Assembly (NCBI RefSeq): GCF_003467125.1
Contig: NZ_QSFA01000004.1
Location: forward strand, 4,419-68,418
DNA length: 64,000 bases
DNA from: Megasphaera sp. AM44-1BH
Lineage (GTDB): Bacteria; Bacillota; Negativicutes; Veillonellales; Megasphaeraceae
Direction: 5' to 3'
In this document: piece by piece, positions 17,754 to 26,193 of the stretch
How positions within the stretch are numbered: position 1 is the stretch's first letter
Layout: every line of letters begins with the position of its first letter
Notes under the pieces: model-generated
What the model was told of the DNA's origin: nothing
Databases searched by the model: none
Seen by the model: only the letters and a program-made list of their open reading frames with translations
Made by a program: the position numbers and the translations under genes

Positions 17754-18623
17754 CTATAATTGTAAAGTCTGGATAAAAATTTCTCCCAGACTGGAAAGAT
17801 ACCGTCCTTTGGGCCAGATGGCAGCGATGCGGGTGCGCAGGGACGGCTCGTCGATAACCTTTACACTCAGGTTGTCATGGGCTGCCAGATTCACGGCAGA
17901 GGCGGGGGTAATGGCGATTCCCAGCCCGGCGTTGGCCCAGAGGATGGTCGTACGGGCATCGTCGTTGCGGCAGAACAGGACGGGCGTCATATCCTGGCTG
18001 ATGCACGTATCATGGAGGAGCTGATCGAAGCGGCGGTAAATAATGAGCGGCTTCTGATCCAGCTCCTGCAGGGTAATATGCGTCCGCCCGGGACACCAGT
18101 CCAGTTCACGGGGCAGAGCCGCTACCATAGGTTCCTCGTTGAGTATTTTACAATGGAAGGAACCGGCTTTGAACGGTGTGCGGACAATGCCGATTTCTAC
18201 CAGTCCCTTGTGAAGCATGTCGATGACTTCGAAAGTATTGCCGTCATAGATTTCGAAATGGACGCTTTCATGCTCCTGATGAAAATCGCGCATGGCCGAA
18301 CTGAGGATGACACTGCCTGAACTGGATACTGTGCCGATGTGCAGCGTTCCCTTGAGGCCCTGTTTGAAGTCACTGATTTCCCGTCTGGCCGAATCACTGA
18401 GATTTAAGATCTGCCGGGCCCGTTCATAGAGCAGTTTTCCTGCTTCGGTCAGTTCCATGTGGCGGTGTTCCCGTATGAACAGGTCTACGCCCAGTTCTTT
18501 TTCCAGTAACTGGATCTGTTGGGACAGTGGCGGTTGTGCCATATGGAGCTGCCGGGCCGCTGCCGTAATCTGGCCTTCTTCGACGACGGTGACGAAATAC
18601 CGGAGTTGTCGTAAATCCATCAT
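17754..18623 (-). CDS. LysR-family transcriptional regulator
   Basis: 289 residues. The winged helix-turn-helix is at residues about 3-62 (LRYFVTVVEEGQITAAARQL, AQPPLSQQIQLLEKELGVDL), followed by the substrate-binding fold starting near GTLHIGTVSSSGSVIL. It is transcribed away from the chromate-type transporter pair, the usual arrangement for a LysR protein and its target, with about 140 AT-rich bases between them. It may instead regulate the nitroreductase downstream. Confidence 0.9.
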   Translation of the reverse strand: MMDLRQLRYFVTVVEEGQITAAARQLHMAQPPLSQQIQLLEKELGVDLFIREHRHMELTEAGKLLYERARQILNLSDSARREISDFKQGLKGTLHIGTVSSSGSVILSSAMRDFHQEHESVHFEIYDGNTFEVIDMLHKGLVEIGIVRTPFKAGSFHCKILNEEPMVAALPRELDWCPGRTHITLQELDQKPLIIYRRFDQLLHDTCISQDMTPVLFCRNDDARTTILWANAGLGIAITPASAVNLAAHDNLSVKVIDEPSLRTRIAAIWPKGRYLSSLGEIFIQTLQL

Positions 18624-18675
18624 ATCCCCCTTCTTATTATATGAAAAAAATATGCTAACTAAATTAAAATTATAT

Positions 18676-18704
18676 TTTTAATATATCACAGATACTGGTA
18701 TAAT
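18676..18704 (+). promoter_or_regulatory. Promoter for the chromate-type transporter pair
   Basis: TATAAT at 18699-18704 with TGG just before it, and a weak TTTTAA 17 bases upstream. It lies in the divergent spacer with the LysR gene, whose AT-rich dyads could hold the regulator site. Confidence 0.45.
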
Positions 18705-18759
18705 TCCATATAGAAACGGGGAAGAAATGAGTCACTAATTTTTAAAGGAGGAACTACTG

Positions 18760-19344
18760 ATGGAACAAGAAACCACGTTGGAACGTCCCAAACGGGATGC
18801 CCATTTTTTCTGGGTCTTATTTAAATCAACTTTTATTATCAGTGCTTTTACCATTGGCGGCGGATATGTCATCGTGCCGCTTCTCAAGGCCAAATACGTC
18901 GATGAATACCACTGGATCAGCGACAAGGAAACGCTGGATATGGTCGCCATTGCCCAGTCCATGCCCGGCGTCATCGCCTGTAATAGTGCTATTATCCTGG
19001 GATACCGCATGGCCGGTATTGCCGGTACATTGACGGCCCTCATTGCGACGGTGCTGCCACCGCTCATTACCTTGACCATTATTTCTTACTGCTATGATTT
19101 CTTTATCCAGAGCCAGATAGTCAAGATGATTCTGCGGGGTATGCAGTGCGGTGCCACGGCCCTCATGGTCAATGTAGGTATCAATCTGCTGATGAAGCAG
19201 TGCAAAAAAAAGCTCATCCTGCCACTGGTCATCATTGCTGCCACCTTCATCGCCAATGTCGTATTCGACGTCAACCTCATGTACCTGGTCCTCATTGATG
19301 GTATCGTTGGACTGTTGTGCATGCGCGATGTGAAGTATGATTAG
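18760..19344 (+). CDS. Chromate transporter family protein, first half
   Basis: 194 residues, one CHR domain. The motif FTIGGGYVIVPLLKAKYV near the N-terminus and AIAQSMPGVIACNSAIILGY are the short-chain CHR signatures, with five to six membrane segments. Short CHR proteins work as pairs, and a second one follows after 17 bases. Substrate may be chromate/sulfate or another anion; several Firmicute members have no shown role in chromate resistance. The ATG has an AAAGGAGG site upstream (18745-18752). Confidence 0.85.
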   Translation: MEQETTLERPKRDAHFFWVLFKSTFIISAFTIGGGYVIVPLLKAKYVDEYHWISDKETLDMVAIAQSMPGVIACNSAIILGYRMAGIAGTLTALIATVLPPLITLTIISYCYDFFIQSQIVKMILRGMQCGATALMVNVGINLLMKQCKKKLILPLVIIAATFIANVVFDVNLMYLVLIDGIVGLLCMRDVKYD

Positions 19345-19361
19345 AAAGGGGGAAACATATC

Positions 19362-19934
19362 ATGATTTACTGGCAATTATTCTGGGAATTCTGCAAAGTC
19401 GGCATTTTCTGTGTCGGCGGCGGATATGCTTCTATGCCGCTCATCCAGGCTTCGGTGGTCGATACGTTCCACTGGCTTTCCATGAGTGAATTTGTCGATA
19501 TATTTACGATTTCGCAAATGACGCCCGGTCCGATCGGCATCAATGCGGCGACCTTTGCCGGGACGAAAATCGCCGGCCTCGGTGGTGCCATCTGCGCGAC
19601 TGTCGGGTTTGTCACGCCTTCCCTGTTTCTGGGAATCATCCTGGCCCGGGTATTCTTCAAATACGGCAACATCGGCCCGATCCGCGGCGTATTGAACGGA
19701 CTGCGCCCGGCTGTCGTCGGACTGATTTGTGCAGCCAGCCTCAGTTTTGTATGGCTCGCCGTGTGGAGTACCGAATCGGTTCCGGAAGACTTTGGAGCTT
19801 TCAGTCCGGCAGCCATCGTCGTCCTCATCCTGGCACTGGTGGCTATCCGCCGTAAAATCGGCGTCATCAAGGTCCTCATCGGGTCGGGTGTCCTGGGTCT
19901 CGTCCTGGGCCTCATGGGCGTACTGCCTGTTTAA
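19362..19934 (+). CDS. Chromate transporter family protein, second half
   Basis: 190 residues with the CHR motif FCVGGGYASMPLIQASVV and FTISQMTPGPIGINAATFAG. Partner of the preceding protein, with opposite topology expected for short-chain CHR pairs. Ribosome site AAAGGGGG ahead of the ATG at 19362. A tatA-like gene starts 14 bases after its stop and is probably co-transcribed. Confidence 0.85.
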   Translation: MIYWQLFWEFCKVGIFCVGGGYASMPLIQASVVDTFHWLSMSEFVDIFTISQMTPGPIGINAATFAGTKIAGLGGAICATVGFVTPSLFLGIILARVFFKYGNIGPIRGVLNGLRPAVVGLICAASLSFVWLAVWSTESVPEDFGAFSPAAIVVLILALVAIRRKIGVIKVLIGSGVLGLVLGLMGVLPV

Positions 19935-19948
19935 GAAAGGAGACTGTT

Positions 19949-20221
19949 ATGCATCTGGGAACACAGGAACTGATCCTGATTTTACTCATTGTCATCGTTC
20001 TCTTCGGAGGCAAAAAAGTTGCCGGCCTGGGAAAAGCGCTGGGTACGAGCCTGCGGGAGTTCCGGGCAGAAGTCCGCAAAGACGATGAACCTTCGTCGGG
20101 ACAATCGGAAACACCACAGACGGAAACACAACGGACAGAAACTCCACAGACGAAGTCCGATGAATCAGCCGATACGTCAGCGAAAGAAGAGGAAGCTGCA
20201 TCCCGTCGGTCGTCTTCTTGA
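19949..20221 (+). CDS. tatA: TatA/TatE-type twin-arginine translocase subunit
   Basis: 90 residues. A short N-terminus, one membrane helix (about 8-22) ending in the conserved FGG, then the amphipathic helix KKVAGLGKALGTSLREFR, are the TatA pattern. The tail is a low-complexity acidic/Thr-rich stretch with repeated Q-T-E-T/R-T-E-T-P units. No tatC is present in this window, so it either serves a tatC elsewhere or is a minimal Tat with a distant partner. It follows the transporter pair on the same strand. Confidence 0.88.
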   Translation: MHLGTQELILILLIVIVLFGGKKVAGLGKALGTSLREFRAEVRKDDEPSSGQSETPQTETQRTETPQTKSDESADTSAKEEEAASRRSSS

Positions 20222-20252
20222 TATTTGATGCCCATCTATCCCTATATCACGG

Positions 20253-20294
20253 GAAAAGCCTGACTGCTATCTCCTTCGGCAGGACAGGCTTTTC
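20253..20294 (+). terminator. Terminator after tatA
   Basis: GAAAAGCCTG (20253-20262) and CAGGCTTTTC (20285-20294) form a 10-pair stem. The A/T ends of the stem give a short U-tract on either strand. Confidence 0.6.
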
Positions 20295-20379
20295 TGCCTG
20301 AAATAGATGGCGCGATGGGACGAGAATCACAATACTTTTTCTATTCTGTAGGATTTATTTAAATAATTTAATAAAATAA

Positions 20380-20408
20380 TTGACAAGCCTTATATATGGT
20401 GGTATTAT
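20380..20408 (+). promoter_or_regulatory. Strong sigma-70 type promoter with no coding gene directly after it
   Basis: TTGACA (20380-20385), 17 bases, TATTAT (20403-20408), in very AT-rich sequence. The transcript would start near 20415 and meet a terminator 40-75 bases later, before any gene. A separate promoter serves the next gene. Confidence 0.7.
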
Positions 20409-20452
20409 ATGACCATAATCTTATCCTCTTAAACATATATCCGGGGCAATGA

Positions 20453-20489
20453 GGCCTTCTCTTTCCAGTCTGGAAGAGAAGGTCTTTTT
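20453..20489 (+). terminator. Intrinsic terminator inside the candidate RNA unit
   Basis: GCCTTCTCTTTCCAG (20454-20468) and CTGGAAGAGAAGGTC (20470-20484) pair with one bulged base, followed by five T. Confidence 0.75.
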
Positions 20490-20599
20490 AATGGCATAGA
20501 GAGGAAAAACTCATGATACCCGCGCTGAAAGGGTCCTGCAGCCCAAGGCATGACGCTTTCAGTTTCATATACCTTTATCTCCCATATCCCAATGGAAAG

Positions 20600-20633
20600 G
20601 CCGTACAGACGACTCCTGCCTGTACGGCTTTTT
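20600..20633 (+). terminator. Second intrinsic terminator
   Basis: GCCGTACAG (20600-20608) and CTGTACGGC (20620-20628) form a perfect stem followed by TTTTT. It isolates the upstream unit from the methionine synthase genes. Confidence 0.8.
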
Positions 20634-20655
20634 CCTGTCCTATCATAGAAATGTC

Positions 20656-20684
20656 TTGTCTAAGCGCTGTATTCAGTATATGAT
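20656..20684 (+). promoter_or_regulatory. Promoter for the corrinoid activator and metH
   Basis: TTGTCT-like box (about 20656-20661), 17 bases, TATGAT (20679-20684), located after the second terminator and about 50 bases before the start codon. Confidence 0.5.
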
Positions 20685-20734
20685 ATAGAGAACGCATCTT
20701 ATAGAATGTGATACTAGTGAGGGGGAAAAGGACC

Positions 20735-22903
20735 ATGAGGGATATCCGTATTATTACCGGACGTACGGCTAAGTTCGATCCGGACCAGACCGTGCGGCTC
20801 CTGGGATGCCGGCCAGGCAGTGATGTCTGGGAACAGACCCGGAATGATATAGTAGAACGGATGCCGGTCCTGCGACGCCTGATCCGGCCTAAGGGGGCCT
20901 TTGTCATAGAAGAGGATGAAGGCAAAACCTGGATATATGCTATGATGACTCTGGGACGGGCCGTTACGGAGTACACAGACCGCCTCCGCGAAGACGGGGA
21001 TACGCCATCGGCTCTGATCCTTAATGCCATGGCAGACAGCAGTCTTTTCTCTTTTGAAGAAGAGCTGCAGCAGGCACTGCGTTCTTTTTGCCGTGAAAAA
21101 GGCTGCGGCATCTCCCGGCGGTATGAAATCGGGACGGATCTGCCGCTCCTGTGGCAGCAGCGGGCCTATGACGGTCTGGCTGCCGGCCGGACCCTGGGAC
21201 TGGAGATGACGGCGGACTATATGCTCGTACCAGAAAAGTCGATGAGCCTGGCTTTTTTGGTGAGTACGGATCCTGCCGTATTTCATGCCGGCCATGACTG
21301 CCGGATGTGCCATCATACGAATTGCTGTCTCCGCCAGCAGCCGTACGGGGAATCTCAAAAAAGTCCTGCCAGTCCGGCCTTTCAGGAATATACCTGTCCT
21401 TCTGGCCAGAATCTGGCTGATTCCCTGCGTGGGCTGGGAGAGCTTCCGGCCCTGTGCGGTGGAAAAGGCACGTGCGGCCGCTGTGGCATCCGGCTCGTAG
21501 AAGGAACCCTGCCTGTTACGAAGGCAGACCGGGAGTTTTATACGGACCAGGAACTGAAAGGCGGCTGGCGTCTGGCCTGCCAGGCTGTGCCCGCTGAGCC
21601 CGTACGGGTACGCCTGCCCCTGTATCACGAAGGACAGATGGCCGGCCTTCATCAGGAAAAGGCAGCCGCTGCCGTCCGGACCAGTGGGGACTATGGCCTT
21701 GCAGTAGACCTGGGTTCGACGACGGTCGCCGCATCGCTCGTATCGCTCTCTGATGGTACGGTGCTGGAATCGGTGAGCAGTGTAAACCGGCAGCGCACCT
21801 TTGGCGCCGATGTCGTGAGCCGCATTTCTGCCGCCTGTGACGGCCATGCTAAAGAGCTGCAGAAGCTGGCCATAGAAAGTATAGAAGAAGCAATGGACCG
21901 TCTGCTGGCCCCTTTCCCGGGTATGAGGCAGCAGCTGCGGCGCATGACCCTGGCCGGGAATACGACCATGGAGCATCTTCTCATGGGATGGTCCTGCAAC
22001 GGACTGGGGAGCTGGCCGTTCCATCCTGTATCGCTGGGAGGAAATACGCTTGTGGCATCGGACCTTTTTGGTGATGCCATCCCAGCTTCCTGTACTCTTA
22101 CGGTACTTCCCGGGTTCAGTACTTACGTCGGGGCCGATATTGCGTCGGGACTCATAGCCTGCGCCATGGACCGGACCGATACGGAGAGCCTGTTTCTCGA
22201 TCTGGGGACCAATGGCGAGATGGCTCTGGGAACCAGTCAGGGCATTTTAGTCGCATCGACGGCGGCCGGGCCGGCCCTCGAAGGGGGACAGCTCCGCTGC
22301 GGCATGAGCAGCGTTCCCGGAGCCATCTGCAGTGTGACCTGGAATGGCTCTGTGCCGTCGGTCCGCACCATTAGTGATTCTCCTCCACGGGGACTGTGCG
22401 GAACCGGGGTGATAGAGGCCATGGCAGGCCTGGTAGAGCAGGGAATCGTGGACCGGCACGGAACACTCCGGGAGCCGTGGTTTACCCGGGGATTTCCTCT
22501 GGCACAGGGAGCAGATGGAGCACCGGTTGTACTGACCCAGGCCGACATCCGGCAGATACAGATGGCAAAAAGTGCGATCCGGGCCGGCATATCGGTCCTT
22601 CTCAGGACTGCCGGCCTGCGCGAAGACGATGTGAAGACAATCTGGCTGGCTGGTGGATTCGGCTATTACCTGAAACCGGATGCTGCCGCTGCCATCGGCC
22701 TGATTCCGCCATCGTGGACGAAACGGACCCGTGCTGCTGGCAATACGTCCCTTATGGGAGCCGTACAAGCTCTGACTGATCCCGGCGCCATGAAACGGAT
22801 GACCTCGTTCATTCAGAAGGGGAGGGAAGTCGTTCTGGGAAATACGGCGGATTTTCAATCGCTATATATACAGCATATGGATTTTACGAATAAAACTACA
22901 TGA
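20735..22903 (+). CDS. Corrinoid activation protein: MetH-activation-like domain + 2Fe-2S ferredoxin + ASKHA (DUF4445)
   Basis: 722 residues in three parts. Residues 1 to about 205 resemble the SAM-dependent activation domain of methionine synthase (YEIGTDLPLLWQQRAYDGL, GLEMTADYMLVPEKSMSLAF), ending in a Cys cluster CRMCHHTNCC. Residues about 215-300 are a plant-type 2Fe-2S ferredoxin (LCGGKGTCGRCGIRL, RLACQ). From about 320 the protein is the ASKHA domain of RACE/RamA-type activators (AVDLGSTTVAASLV, LFLDLGTNGEMALG, WLAGGFGYYL). RACE proteins use ATP to reduce inactive Co(II) corrinoid to Co(I). It lies 17 bases before a metH lacking its own activation domain, so its client is very likely that MetH. 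The ATG at 20735 follows GAGGGGG; a GTG at 20708 is a less likely start. Confidence 0.85.
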   Translation: MRDIRIITGRTAKFDPDQTVRLLGCRPGSDVWEQTRNDIVERMPVLRRLIRPKGAFVIEEDEGKTWIYAMMTLGRAVTEYTDRLREDGDTPSALILNAMADSSLFSFEEELQQALRSFCREKGCGISRRYEIGTDLPLLWQQRAYDGLAAGRTLGLEMTADYMLVPEKSMSLAFLVSTDPAVFHAGHDCRMCHHTNCCLRQQPYGESQKSPASPAFQEYTCPSGQNLADSLRGLGELPALCGGKGTCGRCGIRLVEGTLPVTKADREFYTDQELKGGWRLACQAVPAEPVRVRLPLYHEGQMAGLHQEKAAAAVRTSGDYGLAVDLGSTTVAASLVSLSDGTVLESVSSVNRQRTFGADVVSRISAACDGHAKELQKLAIESIEEAMDRLLAPFPGMRQQLRRMTLAGNTTMEHLLMGWSCNGLGSWPFHPVSLGGNTLVASDLFGDAIPASCTLTVLPGFSTYVGADIASGLIACAMDRTDTESLFLDLGTNGEMALGTSQGILVASTAAGPALEGGQLRCGMSSVPGAICSVTWNGSVPSVRTISDSPPRGLCGTGVIEAMAGLVEQGIVDRHGTLREPWFTRGFPLAQGADGAPVVLTQADIRQIQMAKSAIRAGISVLLRTAGLREDDVKTIWLAGGFGYYLKPDAAAAIGLIPPSWTKRTRAAGNTSLMGAVQALTDPGAMKRMTSFIQKGREVVLGNTADFQSLYIQHMDFTNKTT

Positions 22904-22920
22904 CAGATGTGAGGAGATAG

Positions 22921-25380
22921 ATGATGACACGAAATGAATTCAGACAGTTACTGGAACAGGGCGTTTGTATCCTGGACGGTGCCACCGGCACCAATCTGCA
23001 GAAAGCAGGCATGCCCGTCGGCGTCTGCCCGGAATTGTGGATCATGGAACACCCGCAGGCCATACAGGACCTGCAGCGCCAGTTCGTAGATGCCGGTTCT
23101 CAGCTGGTCTATGCGCCTACCTTTACGGGCAACCGCATCAAGCTTGCCGAATACGGCCTCGAAGACCGGCTGAAAGAAATCAACACCCGTCTGGTACAGT
23201 TGTCGAAAGAAGCCGTGGGTGACAGGGCACTGGTCGCCGGCGATATGACCATGACCGGCCAGCAGCTCTATCCCATGGGTACGCTGACTTTTGAAGAACT
23301 GGTAGATGTATATAAAGAACAGGCTCTGGCACTGTATGAAGCCGGCTGTGATGTATTCATCGTCGAAACTATGATGAGTCTGCAGGAAACGCGGGCCGCC
23401 GTCCTGGCCATCCGCGACGTGTGTGACCTTCCTATCATGGCTACCCTTACGTTCGAACCGGATGGCCGTACCCTCTATGGCACGCCTCCGGAAGCGGCCG
23501 TCGTAGTCCTGCAGGAGCTGGGCGTCGATGCTATCGGTACCAATTGTTCCACGGGACCGCTGGATATGGTAGAACGGATCCGGGCTATGTACCGATACGC
23601 AACAGTACCACTTATCGCCAAGCCCAATGCCGGCCTTCCGGAAATCGTTGATGGAAAAACAGTCTATCAGACGACACCGGAAGAGTTTGCCCGCGATGCC
23701 CGCATGCTCGTCGAAGCCGGCGCCCGTATCATCGGCGGGTGCTGTGGCACGACGGTGGATCATATCCGTGCCCTCCATGATGCCGTAAAAGGTATACAGC
23801 CCCAGCCTGTATCTACGGTGAAAAAGCGTGTCCTGGCGTCGGAACGGAGCGTCGTTGAAATCACCCTGGACGGCCCGTTCCAGGTCATTGGCGAACGTAT
23901 TAACCCGACAGGAAAGAAAAAACTGCAGGCCGAACTGCGCGCCGGTCGTATGGCTATGGTCCGTTCCTTTGCCCGTCAGCAGGAAAAAGACGGTGCCGCT
24001 GTGCTCGACATCAATATGGGAACCAATGGCATCGACGAAAAGGATATGATGATACGGGCTATTTATGAGGTAACCGCCGTTACGGGATTGCCGCTGTGTA
24101 TCGATTCCAGTTTTCCCGAAGTCATCGAAGCGGCGCTGCGCATTTATCCCGGACGCGCCCTCATCAATTCTATTTCTCTTGAAGGGAAAAAATGCCAGCG
24201 TCTGATGAAGGCAGCTAAAAAATACGGGGCCATGTTCATTGCCCTGCCCGTATCCGATGCGGGACTTCCCAAATCGGTGGAAGAAAAGCACGATGTTCTC
24301 CGGGCCATCATCGAACAGGCAGAGGAAGCCGGCCTTGCCCGTGAGGACATCGTTGTCGATGGCCTCGTCGGTGCCGTCGGCGCCCTGCCAACGGCGGCTC
24401 TCGACTGCCTTACGACGTTCTGCTACTGCCATGACGAACTGCAGCTGCCGACGGTCTGCGGCCTGTCCAATATTTCCTTTGGCCTTCCCGGGCGGATTTA
24501 TGCCAATATGACCTTCCTCTCCATGGCCATTGCCAGCGGCCTTACCATGGCCATTGCCAATCCCGGCCAGGACCTGCTCATGAATGCCGCTGCCGCTGCC
24601 AATATGTTCATGAACCGTCCTGGCAGTGACCTGGCCTATATTCAGCGTATCCGGTATTTTGAAAAAAAAGAAGAACAGCGGCAGCAGAACCAGCCACCGG
24701 CGGCCCCTGCAGGCTCTGACAGTACGGGAACCATCAAGGAACAGGTAGATTCTCTCTTAAGTGGCAATGCCGTATACCAGGCCGTCCTCAACGGGGAGAA
24801 AGATACGATTGTTTCCTTTACGGAAGAGGAACTGAAAAAGGGAATGAAACCGGAAGATATCATCAATCAGCTTCTCATCCCGGCTATCAATAAAGTGGGC
24901 CAGCTGTATAATGACCAGTACTATTTCCTGCCACAGCTCATCGCCAGCGCGGCCGCCATGGAAACGGCTATCCACCATCTGGAACCGCTTATCCGGCATA
25001 CGGCAAAAGAGAAACTGCCGACCATCGTCGTTGCGACCGTCGAAGGGGATGTCCACGATATCGGGAAAAACCTCGTGGCTCTCATGTTGCGCAATTACGG
25101 CTATGAAGTCATCGACCTGGGTAAAAACGTTCCGGCTGCGACAATCATTGAAAAAGCCTTGTCTGCTAAAGCGGCAGTCGTCGGTCTGTCTGCCCTCATG
25201 ACGACAACGATGATGCACATGAAAGATGTCATTGCCGAAGCCGTCAAACGTCAGTACCACGGAAAAATCATCATTGGCGGTGCCGCTGTCACGCCGAGTT
25301 TTGCTGATGAAATCGGTGCCGACGGCTATTCGAAAGACGCAGCTGATTGTGTCAGACTGGTAAGTACCCTGCTGAAGTGA
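22921..25380 (+). CDS. metH: Cobalamin-dependent methionine synthase, short form
   Basis: 819 residues, against about 1,230 for E. coli MetH. Residues 1 to about 290 are the homocysteine-binding barrel with Zn ligands in GTNCSTGP (near 210) and GGCCGTT (near 274). From about 319 is the methyltetrahydrofolate barrel (QVIGERINPTGKKKL). From about 610 are the cobalamin cap and Rossmann domain, with the B12-ligating DVHDIG at about 708-713. The C-terminal SAM-dependent reactivation domain is absent; the protein ends right after the B12 domain. Reactivation is probably supplied by the upstream protein. Start ATG preceded by GAGGAG. Confidence 0.95.
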   Translation: MMTRNEFRQLLEQGVCILDGATGTNLQKAGMPVGVCPELWIMEHPQAIQDLQRQFVDAGSQLVYAPTFTGNRIKLAEYGLEDRLKEINTRLVQLSKEAVGDRALVAGDMTMTGQQLYPMGTLTFEELVDVYKEQALALYEAGCDVFIVETMMSLQETRAAVLAIRDVCDLPIMATLTFEPDGRTLYGTPPEAAVVVLQELGVDAIGTNCSTGPLDMVERIRAMYRYATVPLIAKPNAGLPEIVDGKTVYQTTPEEFARDARMLVEAGARIIGGCCGTTVDHIRALHDAVKGIQPQPVSTVKKRVLASERSVVEITLDGPFQVIGERINPTGKKKLQAELRAGRMAMVRSFARQQEKDGAAVLDINMGTNGIDEKDMMIRAIYEVTAVTGLPLCIDSSFPEVIEAALRIYPGRALINSISLEGKKCQRLMKAAKKYGAMFIALPVSDAGLPKSVEEKHDVLRAIIEQAEEAGLAREDIVVDGLVGAVGALPTAALDCLTTFCYCHDELQLPTVCGLSNISFGLPGRIYANMTFLSMAIASGLTMAIANPGQDLLMNAAAAANMFMNRPGSDLAYIQRIRYFEKKEEQRQQNQPPAAPAGSDSTGTIKEQVDSLLSGNAVYQAVLNGEKDTIVSFTEEELKKGMKPEDIINQLLIPAINKVGQLYNDQYYFLPQLIASAAAMETAIHHLEPLIRHTAKEKLPTIVVATVEGDVHDIGKNLVALMLRNYGYEVIDLGKNVPAATIIEKALSAKAAVVGLSALMTTTMMHMKDVIAEAVKRQYHGKIIIGGAAVTPSFADEIGADGYSKDAADCVRLVSTLLK

Positions 25381-25424
25381 TCCGGTGATTCTGTCACAAT
25401 TCAAACAAAATGTCCTGAAACGCC

Positions 25425-25453
25425 TTGTTGCCATACGACGGGAATGATACAAT
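25425..25453 (+). promoter_or_regulatory. Promoter before the 25.5-kb exported protein
   Basis: TTGTTG (25425-25430), 17 bases, TACAAT (25448-25453), about 60 bases ahead of the start codon. Confidence 0.6.
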
Positions 25454-25512
25454 AAAGGACACGAGGGGCATGATGCGCCGGAGGACGCAGAATCCTTATG
25501 AGGTGATAGATT

Positions 25513-26055
25513 ATGAAACTCCATTTGATGAAACGGTCATTAATTGCATTGGCTGTGGCAGCCTGTCTGACCGGCAGTACGGCCCTGGCAGCAGAAGCAG
25601 ATTCTCCGCTCCTGGGTTTGCCTAATCCTATTGTTTCCTATACATCCTATGCTGATACAGCTCAGGCTGCCGGGTTTACGCCGCTTTACCTGACAAAGGG
25701 CAGTGGATATTCGCTGCGTACCATGTCGGTCATAGGTCATACCACAGCCGATCTGGGTTTCCGGAATAGTACAACCGGTGCAACGGTCCGCGTCCGCACG
25801 GCTCTGGCATCGTCTACAAAGGGAATGACGGATATCAGCGGCGTCTACAGCGTACAGTGGAATACCCATTACCTGTCCGGCGTAACCGTCTACACAGCTA
25901 CAATCAAAGACCGAGCCTATGCAGCACACTGGCAGGTCGGCGGGTATCTCTTTTCTGCCCAGACTGAAAATATGAGCCGCAATGAATTTTACTCCCTGCT
26001 GAAATATCAGCTTGTCGATGCGTCGTCCCACTATTATCTGCCCTTGTCCAAGTAA
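25513..26055 (+). CDS. Exported protein of unknown function
   Basis: 180 residues. MKLHLMKRSLIALAVAACL followed by TGSTALAAEA is a clear Sec signal peptide with cleavage near residue 25-27 (ALA-A). The mature part is small, neutral and rich in Ser, Thr and Tyr, with no Cys and no motif I recognise. Ribosome site GAGGTGAT before the ATG. It has its own promoter and a terminator behind it, so it is monocistronic. Likely periplasmic or surface-associated. Confidence 0.7.
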   Translation: MKLHLMKRSLIALAVAACLTGSTALAAEADSPLLGLPNPIVSYTSYADTAQAAGFTPLYLTKGSGYSLRTMSVIGHTTADLGFRNSTTGATVRVRTALASSTKGMTDISGVYSVQWNTHYLSGVTVYTATIKDRAYAAHWQVGGYLFSAQTENMSRNEFYSLLKYQLVDASSHYYLPLSK

Positions 26056-26102
26056 TATACCGGACTGGGACGTATAAAAATAACCATACCATGATTTGTT
26101 GT

Positions 26103-26137
26103 AAAGAAGCAGACCTTTACCGGCCTGCTTCTTTCTG
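26103..26137 (+). terminator. Intrinsic terminator
   Basis: AAAGAAGCAG (26103-26112) and CTGCTTCTTT (26125-26134) form a perfect 10-pair stem. Confidence 0.75.
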
Positions 26138-26193
26138 TTATGATAAATATACGGCCATCGATCCATCGGCCATCATCTAGGAGGAGAAAAAAC

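Larger units (their letters stand above)
20414..20633 (+). ncRNA. Candidate small RNA or leader RNA unit
   Basis: This gene-free stretch lies between a strong promoter and two intrinsic terminators (20453-20489 and 20600-20633). Between the terminators is a long imperfect hairpin: CTGAAAG (20525-20531) pairs with CTTTCAG (20556-20562), with inner pairs GTC/GAC and TGC/GCA around the loop AGCCCAAG. It does not match a riboswitch or housekeeping RNA known to me (cobalamin, SAM-I, THF, SRP and tmRNA were considered). The product could be about 75 or about 220 bases. Expression is not proven. Confidence 0.4.

Noticed and set aside
20414..20489. SAM or THF riboswitch for the methionine synthase genes
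   Set aside because: None of the conserved core sequences of these classes could be found, and a separate promoter lies between this region and the genes.
20521..20570. Possible SRP RNA (the sequence GCCCAAGGCA resembles part of it)
   Set aside because: The conserved GGAAG-type apical loop and the flanking helix of SRP RNA are missing.
22948..24432. Minus-strand open frame opposite metH
   Set aside because: Shadow of metH; no recognisable motifs and no promoter.
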